Counted from the first letter of the stretch, positions 35,966 to 45,153 are shown. The stretch: 64,000 nucleotides of DNA from Leucobacter chironomi DSM 19883 (GCF_000421845.1 NZ_ATXU01000006.1:124001-188000); one strand, 5' to 3'. The notes: generated by a model from the sequence alone, not told the origin. Made by a program: numbers and translations.

Positions 35966-37132
35966 GTGGATCTGTACGAGTACCAGGCACGAGATCTTTT
36001 TGAGCGATACGGAGTGCCGGTGCTTGCCGGCATCATCGCTGATACGCCGGAGGAGGCGCGAGCCGCCGCCGAGAAGCTCGGCGGCGTGGTCGTGGTCAAG
36101 GCTCAGGTGAAGACCGGCGGGCGCGGCAAGGCCGGCGGCGTGAAGGTGGCGAAGACCCCTGACGAGGCGTTCGACGCGGCCCAGGCGATCCTCGGACTCG
36201 ACATCAAGGGGCACGTGGTGCAGCGCGTGATGGTCGCCGCCGGCGCCGACATCGCGCAGGAGTTCTACTTCTCGGTGCTGCTGGATCGTGCCAACCGCTC
36301 GTACCTCTCGCTGTGCTCGGTGGAGGGCGGCATGGAGATCGAGCAGCTCGCGGTCGAGAAGCCGGAGGCGCTGGCGCGCATCGAGGTCGATCCGATCGTC
36401 GGCATCGACGCCGCGAAGGCGGAGGAGATCGCTCGCGCCGCGAAGTTCCCCGAGGAGCTCGTCGCCAAGGTCGCGGCTGTGTTCGAGCGGCTCTACGCGG
36501 TCTACACCGGTGAGGATGCGACGCTCGTCGAGGTGAACCCGCTCGTGCTCACCGGCGCCGGCGACGTCATCGCCCTCGACGGCAAGGTCTCGCTCGACGC
36601 GAACGCCGACTTCCGCCACCCCGAGCACGAGGCGCTCGAGGACAAGGCCGAGGAGGATCCGCTCGAGGCCAAGGCGAAAGCGCAGGATCTCAACTACGTG
36701 AAGCTCGACGGCGAGGTCGGCGTGATCGGCAACGGCGCGGGCCTCGTGATGTCGACGCTCGACGTGGTCGCCTACGCCGGTGAGAACCACGGCGGGGTGA
36801 AGCCCGCGAACTTCCTCGACATCGGCGGCGGCGCGTCGGCCGAGGTCATGGCCGCTGGCCTCGACGTGATCCTCGGCGATCCGCAGGTGAAGTCGGTGTT
36901 CGTCAACGTCTTCGGCGGCATCACCGCCTGCGACGCGGTGGCCAACGGCATCGTCGGCGCGCTGCAGAAGCTGGGCGACTCGGCCAACAAGCCGCTGGTC
37001 GTGCGGCTCGACGGCAACAACGTCGAGGAGGGGCGCCGCATCCTCGCCGAGGCCGCGCACCCGCTCGTCACGCTCGCCGCCACCATGGACGAGGGCGCCG
37101 ACAAGGCCGCCGAACTCGCGAACGCCCGCTAA
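35966..37132 (+). CDS. sucC: Succinyl-CoA synthetase, beta subunit (ADP-forming)
   Basis: With SucD, SucC interconverts succinyl-CoA and succinate with formation of ATP in the TCA cycle. The 388-residue ATP-grasp protein starts [19 protein letters not shown] and has [19 protein letters not shown] (nucleotide binding) and [12 protein letters not shown]. The GTG at 35966 follows GAAGGA. It is 30 bp from sucD, so the two form an operon. Confidence 0.97.
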   Translation: MDLYEYQARDLFERYGVPVLAGIIADTPEEARAAAEKLGGVVVVKAQVKTGGRGKAGGVKVAKTPDEAFDAAQAILGLDIKGHVVQRVMVAAGADIAQEFYFSVLLDRANRSYLSLCSVEGGMEIEQLAVEKPEALARIEVDPIVGIDAAKAEEIARAAKFPEELVAKVAAVFERLYAVYTGEDATLVEVNPLVLTGAGDVIALDGKVSLDANADFRHPEHEALEDKAEEDPLEAKAKAQDLNYVKLDGEVGVIGNGAGLVMSTLDVVAYAGENHGGVKPANFLDIGGGASAEVMAAGLDVILGDPQVKSVFVNVFGGITACDAVANGIVGALQKLGDSANKPLVVRLDGNNVEEGRRILAEAAHPLVTLAATMDEGADKAAELANAR

Positions 37133-37162
37133 CCCACGAGACTCACGGAAAGAAGCAACAGA

Positions 37163-38065
37163 ATGTCGATCTTCCTGAACAAGGATTCCAAGGTCATCGT
37201 GCAGGGCATCACGGGCGGCGAGGGCACCAAGCACACCGCGCGCATGCTCGCCTCAGGCACTGACATCGTGGGCGGCGTGAACGCCCGCAAGGCCGGCACC
37301 ACGGTGACGCACACCGACCGGGACGGCAACACCGTCGAGCTGCCCGTCTTCGCGACGGTCGCCGAGGCCATGGAGCAGACCGGCGCCGACGTATCGGTCG
37401 CCTTCGTGCCCCCGGCCTTCACCAAGGACGCAGCCGTCGAGGCCATCGACGCGGGCATCGGCCTGCTGGTGATCATCACCGAGGGCGTGCCGGTCAAGGA
37501 CTCGGCAGAGCTGTGGGCCCACGCGAAGGCCACCGGCAACAAGACCCGCATCATCGGCCCGAACTGCCCCGGCATCATCACGCCCGACGAAGCGCTCGCA
37601 GGCATCACGCCCGCGACGATCACGGGCAAGGGGCCCATCGGCCTCGTCTCGAAGTCGGGCACCCTCACCTACCAGATGATGTACGAACTGCGCGATCTCG
37701 GCTTCTCGACCGCCATCGGCATCGGCGGAGACCCCGTCATCGGCACGACGCACATCGACGCCCTCGCGGCGTTCGAGGCCGATCCGGAGACGAAGGCGAT
37801 CGTGATGATCGGCGAGATCGGCGGCGACGCCGAGGAGCGCGCGGCCGATTTCATCAAGGCCAACGTGACGAAGCCTGTCGTCGGCTACGTCGCGGGCTTC
37901 ACCGCGCCCGAGGGCAAGACGATGGGCCACGCCGGCGCCATCGTGTCCGGCTCGGCCGGCACCGCGCAGGCGAAGAAGGAGGCCCTCGAGGCCGCTGGCG
38001 TCAAGGTGGGCAAGACCCCCACCGAGACCGCCGAGCTGCTGCGCGCGGCGTACGCCGCCCTGTAA
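37163..38065 (+). CDS. sucD: Succinyl-CoA synthetase, alpha subunit
   Basis: The 300-residue CoA-binding subunit starts [20 protein letters not shown]. It contains [28 protein letters not shown], and the phosphohistidine loop [17 protein letters not shown]. The length and C-terminal [10 protein letters not shown] are normal. AAAGAAG serves as SD. Hairpins at 38111 and 38185 follow the stop. Confidence 0.97.
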   Translation: MSIFLNKDSKVIVQGITGGEGTKHTARMLASGTDIVGGVNARKAGTTVTHTDRDGNTVELPVFATVAEAMEQTGADVSVAFVPPAFTKDAAVEAIDAGIGLLVIITEGVPVKDSAELWAHAKATGNKTRIIGPNCPGIITPDEALAGITPATITGKGPIGLVSKSGTLTYQMMYELRDLGFSTAIGIGGDPVIGTTHIDALAAFEADPETKAIVMIGEIGGDAEERAADFIKANVTKPVVGYVAGFTAPEGKTMGHAGAIVSGSAGTAQAKKEALEAAGVKVGKTPTETAELLRAAYAAL

Positions 38066-38110
38066 GCGCTTCGGGTTGCAGGGGGCGGGCGGGTGCGCTC
38101 GCCGCTGCTG

Positions 38111-38144
38111 AGGGGCGGATCGCGCAGCTGTGCGATCCGCCCCT
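38111..38144 (+). terminator. Terminator of sucCD
   Basis: A perfect 13-bp stem (38111-38123 with 38132-38144, 8-nt loop), 45 bp after the sucD stop. Confidence 0.75.
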
Positions 38145-38184
38145 GTTGCATGCCTGTGCTCGCGCGAGCGCGATCCACCCCTCT

Positions 38185-38240
38185 CGAAAGGCGGATTTCG
38201 CAGCTGGATTCTTGGGTCCGCATGCGAAATCCGCCTTTCG
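38185..38240. repeat. Perfect palindrome, 17-bp arms
   Basis: CGAAAGGCGGATTTCGC (38185-38201) pairs with 38224-38240 around a 22-nt loop. Its outer 11 bases (CGAAAGGCGGA) are the same as in the palindrome at 54248. It lies in the 308-bp gene-free gap after sucD. Confidence 0.75.
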
Positions 38241-38281
38241 CGTATTCGGGCAGAGGGAGAGGCAGGGGCCACCCGAGGCTT

Positions 38282-38325
38282 GGGGGCTTGGGGGATTGGG
38301 GGCGTCGGGGCTTCGGGGCTCGGGG
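38282..38325 (+). other. G-quadruplex-prone tract
   Basis: Six runs of four or five G (38282-38286, 38290-38294, 38298-38302, 38307-38310, 38315-38318, 38322-38325) are separated by 3- to 4-nt loops. This fits the G-quadruplex pattern on the plus strand, ending 35 bp before the -10 box at 38361. Confidence 0.7.
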
Positions 38326-38360
38326 CTGCCGGGAGGTTCAGGCCCCCCGACCCCGCTCAC

Positions 38361-38366
38361 TACACT
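38361..38366 (+). promoter_or_regulatory. -10 box of the MetE-like gene (leaderless)
   Basis: TACACT ends 7 nt before the ATG at 38374. Confidence 0.6.
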
Positions 38367-38373
38367 GGAGCGC

Positions 38374-39423
38374 ATGAGCGAACCCCAGGGAGCCCACCTC
38401 GTCGGCAGCATCAACTTCGACGACGCCGAGACCACCATGCGCACCGCTGCCGAGCACCTCGGTGACCGGCTCAAGCGCATCCCCGACGGCGAGGTGGGGG
38501 AGCGCTTCCACTGGATCGTGTTCCAGGCCGACCGTCTGGGCGCGGCTGACGGCATCGAGCGCGTCGGCGATGCGCCGATCCCGCTGCGCATGCTCGACAT
38601 GCGGCCGGTGCGCCTCGCCGAAGGGGTGCGCGCCGCCGATCTCGAACTGCCGCCGCTCGGCTACGCCGACGCCGCGCTCGAGTCGTACGCGGTCTTCTCG
38701 CGGCTGAAGGGCGAGGGCGCGATCCCCTTGGCCACCCGCTTCCAGGTGTCGCTGCCCACGCCGCTCGGCGTGGTCGGCAGTTTCGTGTGGGCGGCGGATC
38801 GCATCGAGTTCGAGCCGGTCTACGAGCGCGCGCTCGCCGCCGAGCTCGACCGCATTCTCGCCGAGATCCCGCACGACGAGCTCGCGATCCAGTGGGATGC
38901 GGCTCTGGAGTTCGCGATGCTGGAGCAGCAGAAGAGCTTCACGGGGCAGCCCTACGAGTGGTTCGACGATGTCTGGTCCGGCACGAGCGAGCGGCTCGCC
39001 CGCCAGATCGACAGGGTGCCCGCAGACGTGGAGGTGGGGGTGCACCTCTGCTACGGCGACGTGGCCGAGAAGCACTTCGTCGAGCCGCGCGACACCGAGA
39101 ACCTGGTGCGATTCGCGAACCTCGCAGTCGGGGCCGCAGAGCGCCCGCTCACCTGGCTGCATCTGCCGGTGCCGATCGAACGCGACGACGCCGACTACTT
39201 CGCGGCGCTCGCGGGGCTCGCGATCCCGCAGCAGACCGAGCTCTACCTCGGCCTCGTGCACCGCGAGGACGGCGCCGAGGGCGCCGAGCGCCGTATCGCC
39301 GCCGCGCAGCAGCACGTGTCCCGCCCCTTCGGCGTCGCCACCGAGTGCGGCTTCGGTCGCGCCCCCGAGGGCACGACGGTCCCGCTGTTCGAGACGCACC
39401 GGGCGGTCGCAGCCGCCTGGTAG
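38374..39423 (+). CDS. MetE/UROD-superfamily protein
   Basis: The 349-residue protein has the TIM-barrel pattern of cobalamin-independent methionine synthase C-terminal domains. It starts with LVGSINFDDAETTMRTAAEH, has EVGVHLCYGDV and ends with ATECGFGRAPEGT, whose Cys resembles the Zn-ligand region. It lacks the MetE N-terminal half, so it is not a full methionine synthase. Such proteins often act on other methyl or alkyl-thiol substrates; none can be named here. The start ATG at 38374 has no SD and is set by the -10 box. Confidence 0.75.
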   Translation: MSEPQGAHLVGSINFDDAETTMRTAAEHLGDRLKRIPDGEVGERFHWIVFQADRLGAADGIERVGDAPIPLRMLDMRPVRLAEGVRAADLELPPLGYADAALESYAVFSRLKGEGAIPLATRFQVSLPTPLGVVGSFVWAADRIEFEPVYERALAAELDRILAEIPHDELAIQWDAALEFAMLEQQKSFTGQPYEWFDDVWSGTSERLARQIDRVPADVEVGVHLCYGDVAEKHFVEPRDTENLVRFANLAVGAAERPLTWLHLPVPIERDDADYFAALAGLAIPQQTELYLGLVHREDGAEGAERRIAAAQQHVSRPFGVATECGFGRAPEGTTVPLFETHRAVAAAW

Positions 39424-39462
39424 CGGGGCGGATCGCGACGGCACGATCGTTCCGGCCGCCGC

Positions 39463-40248
39463 TCAGCCGATGATCGGCAGGTCTATCCCGAGCTGCGTCG
39501 CGCCGGATCTGGCGAGCAGGAAGCCGATGATACCGAGGATCCACGCCGTGTTCTCCGCGCCCGTGCGCTGCATCCACCCGGTGAAGCGGCGCAGCGGGCG
39601 GTCGACAGAGCGTGCGGCGACCAGGCGTGCCGCCAGCAGGATGAGGGCGGGCAGGATCATCACGACGCAGTAGCCCGCGAGCATCGCGAAGCGGGCCGGC
39701 ATGCCGATGGGGGCGTCGGCCAGCATCGTCATGCCGATGAGGTAGGGGAGCATGCCCGCCACCTCGGCGAGGCCCGCGGCGAGGGCGACACCCACGACCG
39801 CGGCGCGACTCGTGCCGTCGGAGAGCAGGCGGTCGCGCCATCGCAGGATCCGCCCGCTCGTCTGAGCCGTCGGGCTGCTGTCAGGAAGCGCCGCGGCGGC
39901 CTTTCGCTTGCGCGCATCCGACACCCCGATCACGATGCCGCTCGCGAGCAGCGCGAGCCCGCCCGCAAGCAGCACCACCCGGCCGAGCGTCGAGCCGAGG
40001 AAATCGCGTCCCGCGTCGATGACGTTGACGAGCCCCAGCGTGAAGAGCACGCCGATCGCGAGGTAGAACAGCGTGATCGTGCCGAGGTACAGCAGCACGC
40101 GGGCGATACGGGGCCGCCCGGGTGCGATGAGGAAGAACAGGGGGATCAGCAGGGTGCCGACGCTGAGCCCGTCGAGCAGGGCGAGCAGCGCGAGGGCGAG
40201 GGGCAGCGGGACATCGGCGAGGATCGGAAGCTGGGCGGTGACGAGCAT
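39463..40248 (-). CDS. GAP/SfLAP-family membrane protein
   Basis: The 261-residue protein has about six membrane segments with the N-terminal pattern LALALLALLDGLSVGTLLIP, which fits the actinobacterial GAP family (related to Sap/SfLAP, glycolipid-addressing proteins, and LysE-type exporters). A polar loop lies at about 110-150. The start at 40248 (MLVTAQLP) is preferred; a GTG at 40296 is possible. It is divergent from the two-component system at 40356. The cargo is unknown. Confidence 0.7.
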   Translation of the reverse strand: MLVTAQLPILADVPLPLALALLALLDGLSVGTLLIPLFFLIAPGRPRIARVLLYLGTITLFYLAIGVLFTLGLVNVIDAGRDFLGSTLGRVVLLAGGLALLASGIVIGVSDARKRKAAAALPDSSPTAQTSGRILRWRDRLLSDGTSRAAVVGVALAAGLAEVAGMLPYLIGMTMLADAPIGMPARFAMLAGYCVVMILPALILLAARLVAARSVDRPLRRFTGWMQRTGAENTAWILGIIGFLLARSGATQLGIDLPIIG

Positions 40249-40355
40249 GCCGCCACTCTCGCGGCTGCGCTCCGCGCGCGCATCGGCGGAAGGCACGACA
40301 CCGCCTCATCCTTTGGCCGGAGACGGATGTCCGAGGCTGCTGCTTGGATGGGAGC

Positions 40356-41138
40356 ATGACCACTGAGACTGCGCAGCCCCGGGGGATGCTTCGAGTGATC
40401 GCCGATCGGCCGGCGGCGTTCGCGGGCAGCTACCTGCTGCTCGCGATCGTGCTCGCGGCGTTCGGGTGGTCGGGGTTGTGGAGCATGTTCTCGCTGCTGC
40501 CTGGCGGGGTATCGCCGTGGTGGGGGCTGGCGACGGCGGCGCCCGCCTGCGCGCTGGTGCTGCTGCGGCGTCGTGCGCCGCTGGTGGGCCTCATCGCCGC
40601 CGCAGTCGTCTTCGTCGCCGACCTGCTCACCGTCGGTGGGCTCGTGCCGCTGCTCGTGCTGCTCGAGCTCTTCCACGCGCGCACGGTTCGGCTCGCCCCG
40701 GCCCAGCGCAGGCGCATGCTCGGGGTGGTGATCGTGAGCACGCTCGCGCTCGTGGTGGCCGCCCTCGCGCTCTCCGACGATCCGCGAGAGGCGGTGATGG
40801 TGGGCATCCAGTTCGTCGGGCTCGCCGGGCTGACGTACTGGTATGCGAACTCGGTCGCGCAGTCGCGTGAGCTGGTTGCGCTCTACCGGCAGCGCGCCGA
40901 CGACACGGCCCGGCTCGCCGAGCTCGACCGCACCGCCGCGGTGCAGGGAGAGCGGGATCGTATGGCCCGTGAGCTGCACGACGTGGTCGCGGGGCACATC
41001 TCCGCGATCGCGATCCGCAGCGAGGCCGCGCTCGGACTGCCCGCGGGCGCTGCGGGCGAGACTCAGGAGCGTCGCGCCCTGCGTGCAATGCGCGACGCGA
41101 GCCTTGAAGCCCACGGAGCGCTGCGCACCATGATCTAG
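40356..41138 (+). CDS. Sensor histidine kinase, N-terminal part (membrane + dimerisation domain)
   Basis: This 260-residue product has four to five membrane segments (about 20-155) and a HisKA_3 domain with the phospho-acceptor His in ERDRMARELHDVVAGHIS. The frame stops at a TAG (41136-41138) right after LRTMI, exactly between the dimerisation and ATP-binding domains. Reading through the stop restores a normal NarL-type kinase of about 402 residues. The ATG at 40356 is chosen; a TTG at 40344 is less likely. No base is missing, so this is a nonsense change, a natural split or a sequencing error. Confidence 0.8.
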   Translation: MTTETAQPRGMLRVIADRPAAFAGSYLLLAIVLAAFGWSGLWSMFSLLPGGVSPWWGLATAAPACALVLLRRRAPLVGLIAAAVVFVADLLTVGGLVPLLVLLELFHARTVRLAPAQRRRMLGVVIVSTLALVVAALALSDDPREAVMVGIQFVGLAGLTYWYANSVAQSRELVALYRQRADDTARLAELDRTAAVQGERDRMARELHDVVAGHISAIAIRSEAALGLPAGAAGETQERRALRAMRDASLEAHGALRTMI

Positions 41139-41564
41139 GTGCTGCGGTCGGGCGAGCGCGATTTTCAGCTGCCGCCCGGCCGAGCCGGGCTGCCCGGGCT
41201 GGTCGAGGCCGCGAACGGCTCAGGGGTCGCCGCGACGCTCAGCGACCAGGGCGGCAGCGGGCTGCCCGCGCAGCTCGATCAGGCCGTGGGCAGCGTGGTG
41301 CGCGAGGCGCTCGCGAACAGCGTGCGCCACTCGTCGGGCGCCGATGTCGACGTGCGGCTGTCGAGGGGCGAGGGCGAGGTGCGCGTCGATGTGGTCTCGC
41401 GCGGTGGTTCCGCCCTCGCCAGCCCCGCGCTCATGGGCAGCGGCATGGGGCTCGAACTGCTGCGAGAGCGCGTGCGCGCGCTCGGCGGGGAGCTCTTCGC
41501 CGGGCCGGAGGGCGCCGGTGTGTGGGCGGTGCGCGCGCGACTGCCCGAAGAGGGGGCGGTGTGA
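41139..41564 (+). CDS. Sensor histidine kinase, C-terminal ATPase part
   Basis: The frame continues from a GTG directly after the TAG and encodes 141 residues. It carries the N-box VVREALANSVRHSSGADV and G-box GSGMGLELLRERVRALGG of a HATPase_c domain, so it is conserved, not decayed. No SD precedes the GTG; translation would need reinitiation at TAGGTG or stop read-through. The end overlaps the response regulator start by 4 bp (GTGA). Confidence 0.75.
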   Translation: MLRSGERDFQLPPGRAGLPGLVEAANGSGVAATLSDQGGSGLPAQLDQAVGSVVREALANSVRHSSGADVDVRLSRGEGEVRVDVVSRGGSALASPALMGSGMGLELLRERVRALGGELFAGPEGAGVWAVRARLPEEGAV

Positions 41565-42334
41565 AGGCGGGGGGCGCTGAGCGGACTGCGGCGGTGGAGC
41601 CGGGCCGGGCCGGGGCGGCGCCTCCGAGGGTGCTGCTCGCCGACGACCACGGCATGATCCGCGAGGGCCTCCGGATGATCCTCGAGACCCACGGTGTCGT
41701 CGTGGTGGGTGAGGCGGGTGACGGTGCGGCCGCGATCCGCAACGCGGCCGCACTGCGCCCCGACGTGGTGGTCATGGATCTGCGCATGCCGGGCATCGAT
41801 GGCGTCGAGGCCACCCGCCGCATCGTTGCCGAGGGCAGCGCCGAAGTGCTGGTGCTCACGAGCTTCGACGAGGACGAACTGGTGTTCGCGGCCATCCGAG
41901 CGGGAGCTGCGGGGTTTCTGCTGAAGACCACCGAGGCGGCTCCGCTCGTCGAGGCGGTGCGACGAGTGGCGGCCGGCGAGGGCGTGCTCGATCCCAGGGT
42001 GACCCGGCGCGCGCTCGCCGCATTCGCGGCGGTGTCGCCGGCGACCGAGCCGGCGCCGCTGCCCGGCCTCGAACAGCTCACGGCTCGAGAGCGGCAGGTG
42101 CTCGACGCGATGCGCGCGGGCCGCTCGAACGCGGGCATCGCGGCCCGGCTCGGCATCTCGGTGCCGACCGTCAAGACCCACGTCTCCAGTATCTTGGTCA
42201 AGCTCGGCGCTGAGAACCGCGCGCACGCCGCGGCGCTCGCGCGAGACGCGCAGCTTGATGCCGGGCTCGAGGCCGACGACGGCCCTCGCCCCGAGCGTCC
42301 CGCGAGCGGCGGCGGATCACTGCGCGACGGGTGA
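41561..42334 (+). CDS. NarL/LuxR-type response regulator
   Basis: The 257-residue protein has a receiver domain (about 23-140; acidic DD in LLADDHGMIREG, phospho-acceptor Asp in VVVMDLRMPGIDG, Lys in FLLKTTEA) and a LuxR HTH (about 165-225; LTARERQVLDAMRAGRSNAG, ISVPTVKTHVSSILVKLG). All receiver key residues are present. The GTG start overlaps the kinase end. Its targets are unknown; the ABC importer starting 110 bp downstream is a candidate. Confidence 0.93.
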   Translation: MKAGGAERTAAVEPGRAGAAPPRVLLADDHGMIREGLRMILETHGVVVVGEAGDGAAAIRNAAALRPDVVVMDLRMPGIDGVEATRRIVAEGSAEVLVLTSFDEDELVFAAIRAGAAGFLLKTTEAAPLVEAVRRVAAGEGVLDPRVTRRALAAFAAVSPATEPAPLPGLEQLTARERQVLDAMRAGRSNAGIAARLGISVPTVKTHVSSILVKLGAENRAHAAALARDAQLDAGLEADDGPRPERPASGGGSLRDG

Positions 42335-42336
42335 CG

Positions 42337-42443
42337 TAGAATGGTGGGGTTGCGCGGGCTGATCCGCGCGCCCGCGCTGTTCCGGCATCTCGTCAGCCGA
42401 TCCGCGGTCTCCTGCCGTGCGGCAGCCCCCGAAAGGACCCCCT
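42337..42443 (+). promoter_or_regulatory. Promoter and structured leader of the ABC importer
   Basis: TAGAAT (42337-42342) is a -10 candidate 3 nt after the response-regulator stop. The leader of about 95 nt has GCGCGG-N6-CCGCGC and, right before the SD, CTGCCG-TG-CGGCAG (42412-42425). I cannot match it to a known riboswitch; TPP core motifs are absent. Confidence 0.45.
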
Positions 42444-43445
42444 GTGACCAGTCGTCTGCTTCGTTCGCTTTCCGTCACTGCCGCAGCCGCGGCCGCCCTC
42501 GCGCTCGGGCTCACCGGCTGCGCGAGCGGCGCCGGTTCCGCCGGTCAGGGCGCCGCCGGCGACACCATTCGTATGGGCACGCAGCCGTGGCTCGGCTACG
42601 GCCAGTGGTACGTGGCCGAGGATCAGGGGTTCTTCGCGGATCGCGGCGTCGAGGTCGAGCTGTCGAGCTTCAACGCAGACGCGGATGTGAACGCCGCGCT
42701 TGCCGCGGGCCGCCTCGACATGGCGAACGTGGGGGCCCAGGCGGCACTGCAGTTCATCGAGCAGGGCGTCGACGTCTCGATCGTGCTGCTGCTCGACTCG
42801 GCGACCGACGCCGACGCGATCATCGCGGGCGAGGGCGTCGGCTCGGTCGAGGATCTCGCAGGCAAGAAGGTGGGCTTCGAGCGCGGCGCGACGAGCGAGA
42901 TTCTGCTCGCCGAGGCGCTGGAGGGCGCCGGCATGTCGTTCGACGACATCGAGACGGTCGAGCTGTCGGCCGACAAGGTGGCGCCCACGCTCATGTCGGG
43001 CAGCATCGACGCCGGTGTCACCTACGAGCCCTACATCAGCGAGGCGCTCAGCGCTGGCAAGGGCGTCGAGGCCGTCGCCACCGCCGGCGAGTTCCCGGGG
43101 CTCATCACCGACGTGCTGGTGGTGCGCAACGACGTGCTCGAAGAGCGCCCCGATGAGGTGACCGAGGTACTGGCCGCGTGGGATGACGCGGTCGCGTTCT
43201 ACGGCGAGCACACCGATGAGGCGCGTGCGGTGATCGCGGCCGGCGTCGGCTCCGATGTCGCCGACCTCGAGACCGCGTTCGACGGCGTGCACTTCTACAC
43301 GCTCGCCGAGAACCGCGAGCTGCTGAACGGCGCCTACACCGCCGAGACGCTGCCGGCGCTCATCGAGGTGGCGCAGCGGATCGGCCTGATCTCGGGCGAT
43401 GTCGACGCTGCCGGCGCGATCCGCACCGAGTTCCTCGGCGAGTAG
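42444..43445 (+). CDS. ABC transporter substrate-binding lipoprotein, NitT/TauT family
   Basis: The 333-residue protein has a lipoprotein signal peptide with lipobox LTGC (Cys about residue 23). The NMT1/SsuA-like fold has RMGTQPWLGYGQWYVAEDQG, ARLDMANVG-like AAGRLDMANVGAQAAL, and AGKKVGFERGATSEIL. Members bind sulfonates, taurine, nitrate or pyrimidine precursors; the ligand cannot be told. The start is GTG at 42444 with GAAAGGA 7 nt upstream. Permease and ATPase genes follow in order. Confidence 0.9.
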   Translation: MTSRLLRSLSVTAAAAAALALGLTGCASGAGSAGQGAAGDTIRMGTQPWLGYGQWYVAEDQGFFADRGVEVELSSFNADADVNAALAAGRLDMANVGAQAALQFIEQGVDVSIVLLLDSATDADAIIAGEGVGSVEDLAGKKVGFERGATSEILLAEALEGAGMSFDDIETVELSADKVAPTLMSGSIDAGVTYEPYISEALSAGKGVEAVATAGEFPGLITDVLVVRNDVLEERPDEVTEVLAAWDDAVAFYGEHTDEARAVIAAGVGSDVADLETAFDGVHFYTLAENRELLNGAYTAETLPALIEVAQRIGLISGDVDAAGAIRTEFLGE

Positions 43446-43456
43446 TCGCGCACCGC

Positions 43457-44287
43457 ATGACCCGCACTGCTCCGGCTCCGGCCCCGCGCCGCCAGGTGCG
43501 CCGCCGAGCACGCATCGGCCGCCCGCTGGGCCGCCCCGCCTATCTCGCGACGGCGGTCGGCACTTTCGTGCTGCTCGTCGCGATCTGGGCGGTGGTCACC
43601 TCGCTCGGGCTGGTCGATCCGATGTTCCTGCCCGGCCCGGGCGAGGTGCTGGGCGCGCTCGCGGAGCAGGCCGCGAACGGGGAGCTGTGGGCCGATATCG
43701 GGGTGAGCGCGTTCCGCATCCTGGTGGGCTTCGTGCTCGCCACGGTGATGGCGGTGCCGATCGGCACGCTGATGGGGGTGAGACCGCGGGTCGAGGCCGC
43801 GCTCGAACCTCTCATGGACTTCATCCGCTACATGCCGGTGGTGGCGTTCGTGCCGCTCACGATCGTGTGGGTCGGGATCGATGAGGGGCAGAAGTTTCTC
43901 ATCATCTGGATGGGCACGTTCTTCCAGCAGGTGCTGATGGTGGCCGATGCGGTGCGGCGCACGCCGCGCACGCTGGTGAGCCTGGGGGAGACACTGGGTT
44001 TGAGCTGGCTGCAGCTCCTCACTCGCATCGTCGTGCCGTCGGCGATGCCGCGCATCTGGGATGCGCTGCGGATCACCCTCGGCTGGGCTTGGACCTGGCT
44101 GGTGGTGGCCGAGCTCGTGGCGGCGTCGAGCGGTATGGGGTTCCGCATCACGGTGGCGCAGCGCTTCTTCCAGACGGATCTCATCATCGGCTACGTGTTC
44201 GTGCTGGGGCTGCTGGGTCTCGTGCTCGATCAGGCGATGCGCGCCGCGGGGCGCCGCATGTTCGCGTATCAGGAGGGTCGCGCATGA
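43457..44287 (+). CDS. ABC transporter permease, NitT/TauT family
   Basis: The 276-residue membrane protein has six membrane segments and a Arg/Pro-rich cytoplasmic N-terminus. The EAA-type loop that contacts the ATPase is LGETLGLSWLQLLTRIVVPS, followed by AMPRIWDALRITLGWAW, typical of SsuC/TauC. It lies 11 bp after the binding protein and overlaps the ATPase start by 4 bp. Confidence 0.93.
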   Translation: MTRTAPAPAPRRQVRRRARIGRPLGRPAYLATAVGTFVLLVAIWAVVTSLGLVDPMFLPGPGEVLGALAEQAANGELWADIGVSAFRILVGFVLATVMAVPIGTLMGVRPRVEAALEPLMDFIRYMPVVAFVPLTIVWVGIDEGQKFLIIWMGTFFQQVLMVADAVRRTPRTLVSLGETLGLSWLQLLTRIVVPSAMPRIWDALRITLGWAWTWLVVAELVAASSGMGFRITVAQRFFQTDLIIGYVFVLGLLGLVLDQAMRAAGRRMFAYQEGRA

Positions 44288-45114
44288 GCGGTCAGGATCG
44301 GGCGGCGTCGGCCGGGGCGGCGGCTTCGGCCCAGGGTCCGGGTGAGCCGAAGCTCAGGGTCGCGGGGCTCGTGAAACGGTTCGGTCGCGGGGATCGCGCG
44401 GTGACCGCGCTCGAGGGCGTCGACCTGGAAGTGGCGGAGAACGAGTTCGTGTCGATCGTGGGGGCCTCGGGCTGCGGCAAGTCGACGCTGCTCTCGCTGG
44501 TCGCGGGTCTCGACGAGCCCAGCGCGGGCACCATCGAGGTGAGCGGCCGCGAGGTCGCGGGGCCGGGCCGGGACCGCGGCGTGGTGTTCCAGCAGGCGAC
44601 GCTCATGCCGTGGTTGACGGTGCAGCAGAACGTCGAGTTCGCGCTGCGCGGCGAGCCCGGGCTGTCTCGCGGAGACCGTGCGGATCGGGCTCGCGAGTTC
44701 TTGCGGCTGGTGGGGCTCGACGGTTTCGAGCGCTCGTTCCCGGCCCAGCTCTCCGGCGGTATGCAGCAGCGGGTGGCGCTGGCCCGCTCGCTGAGCTACG
44801 GGCCGGACATGCTGCTCATGGACGAGCCGTTCGGTGCGCTCGACGCGCTGACGCGTCGCACGATGCAGGAACTGCTGCTCGAGGTCTGGGAGCAGCACCG
44901 CCTGACGGTGCTGCTCGTCACCCACGACATCGACGAGGCGGTGGTCACGAGCGATCGTGTGGTCGTTATGAGTCCGCGCCCGGGGCGCGTGCAGCGCATC
45001 GTCGATGTGCCGATCCCGCGCCCGCGCACGCTCGCGTCGGAGCGCAGCCCCGAGTTCCGCGGGCTGAGCGACGACATTCTCGCGCTCATCCGCGACGCGC
45101 CTCGCGCCGAGTGA
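44284..45114 (+). CDS. ABC transporter ATP-binding protein, NitT/TauT family
   Basis: The 276-residue ATPase has Walker A GASGCGKSTLLSLVAG, Q-loop VFQQATLMPW, signature LSGGMQQRVALARSL and Walker B LLMDEPFGALDALT, then the H-loop VLLVTHDIDEAV. It energises the permease encoded just upstream. The ATG at 44284 overlaps the permease stop (ATGA). It is also the nearest ATPase to the thiamine importer at 47164, which lacks its own. Confidence 0.94.
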   Translation: MSGQDRAASAGAAASAQGPGEPKLRVAGLVKRFGRGDRAVTALEGVDLEVAENEFVSIVGASGCGKSTLLSLVAGLDEPSAGTIEVSGREVAGPGRDRGVVFQQATLMPWLTVQQNVEFALRGEPGLSRGDRADRAREFLRLVGLDGFERSFPAQLSGGMQQRVALARSLSYGPDMLLMDEPFGALDALTRRTMQELLLEVWEQHRLTVLLVTHDIDEAVVTSDRVVVMSPRPGRVQRIVDVPIPRPRTLASERSPEFRGLSDDILALIRDAPRAE

Positions 45115-45140
45115 AGCGGCGCTGCCGCTGAGATGCGGAG

Positions 45141-45146
45141 TAAGCT
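45141..45146 (+). promoter_or_regulatory. -10 box of perM (leaderless)
   Basis: TAAGCT ends 7 nt before the ATG at 45154. Confidence 0.55.
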
Positions 45147-45153
45147 GCTGGCG

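Noticed and set aside
42343-42443. Guanidine-I (ykkC) or TPP riboswitch before the NitT/TauT importer
   Set aside because: Neither the ACACGG core of ykkC nor the CTGAGA/ACCTGATCTGG core of TPP aptamers is present.
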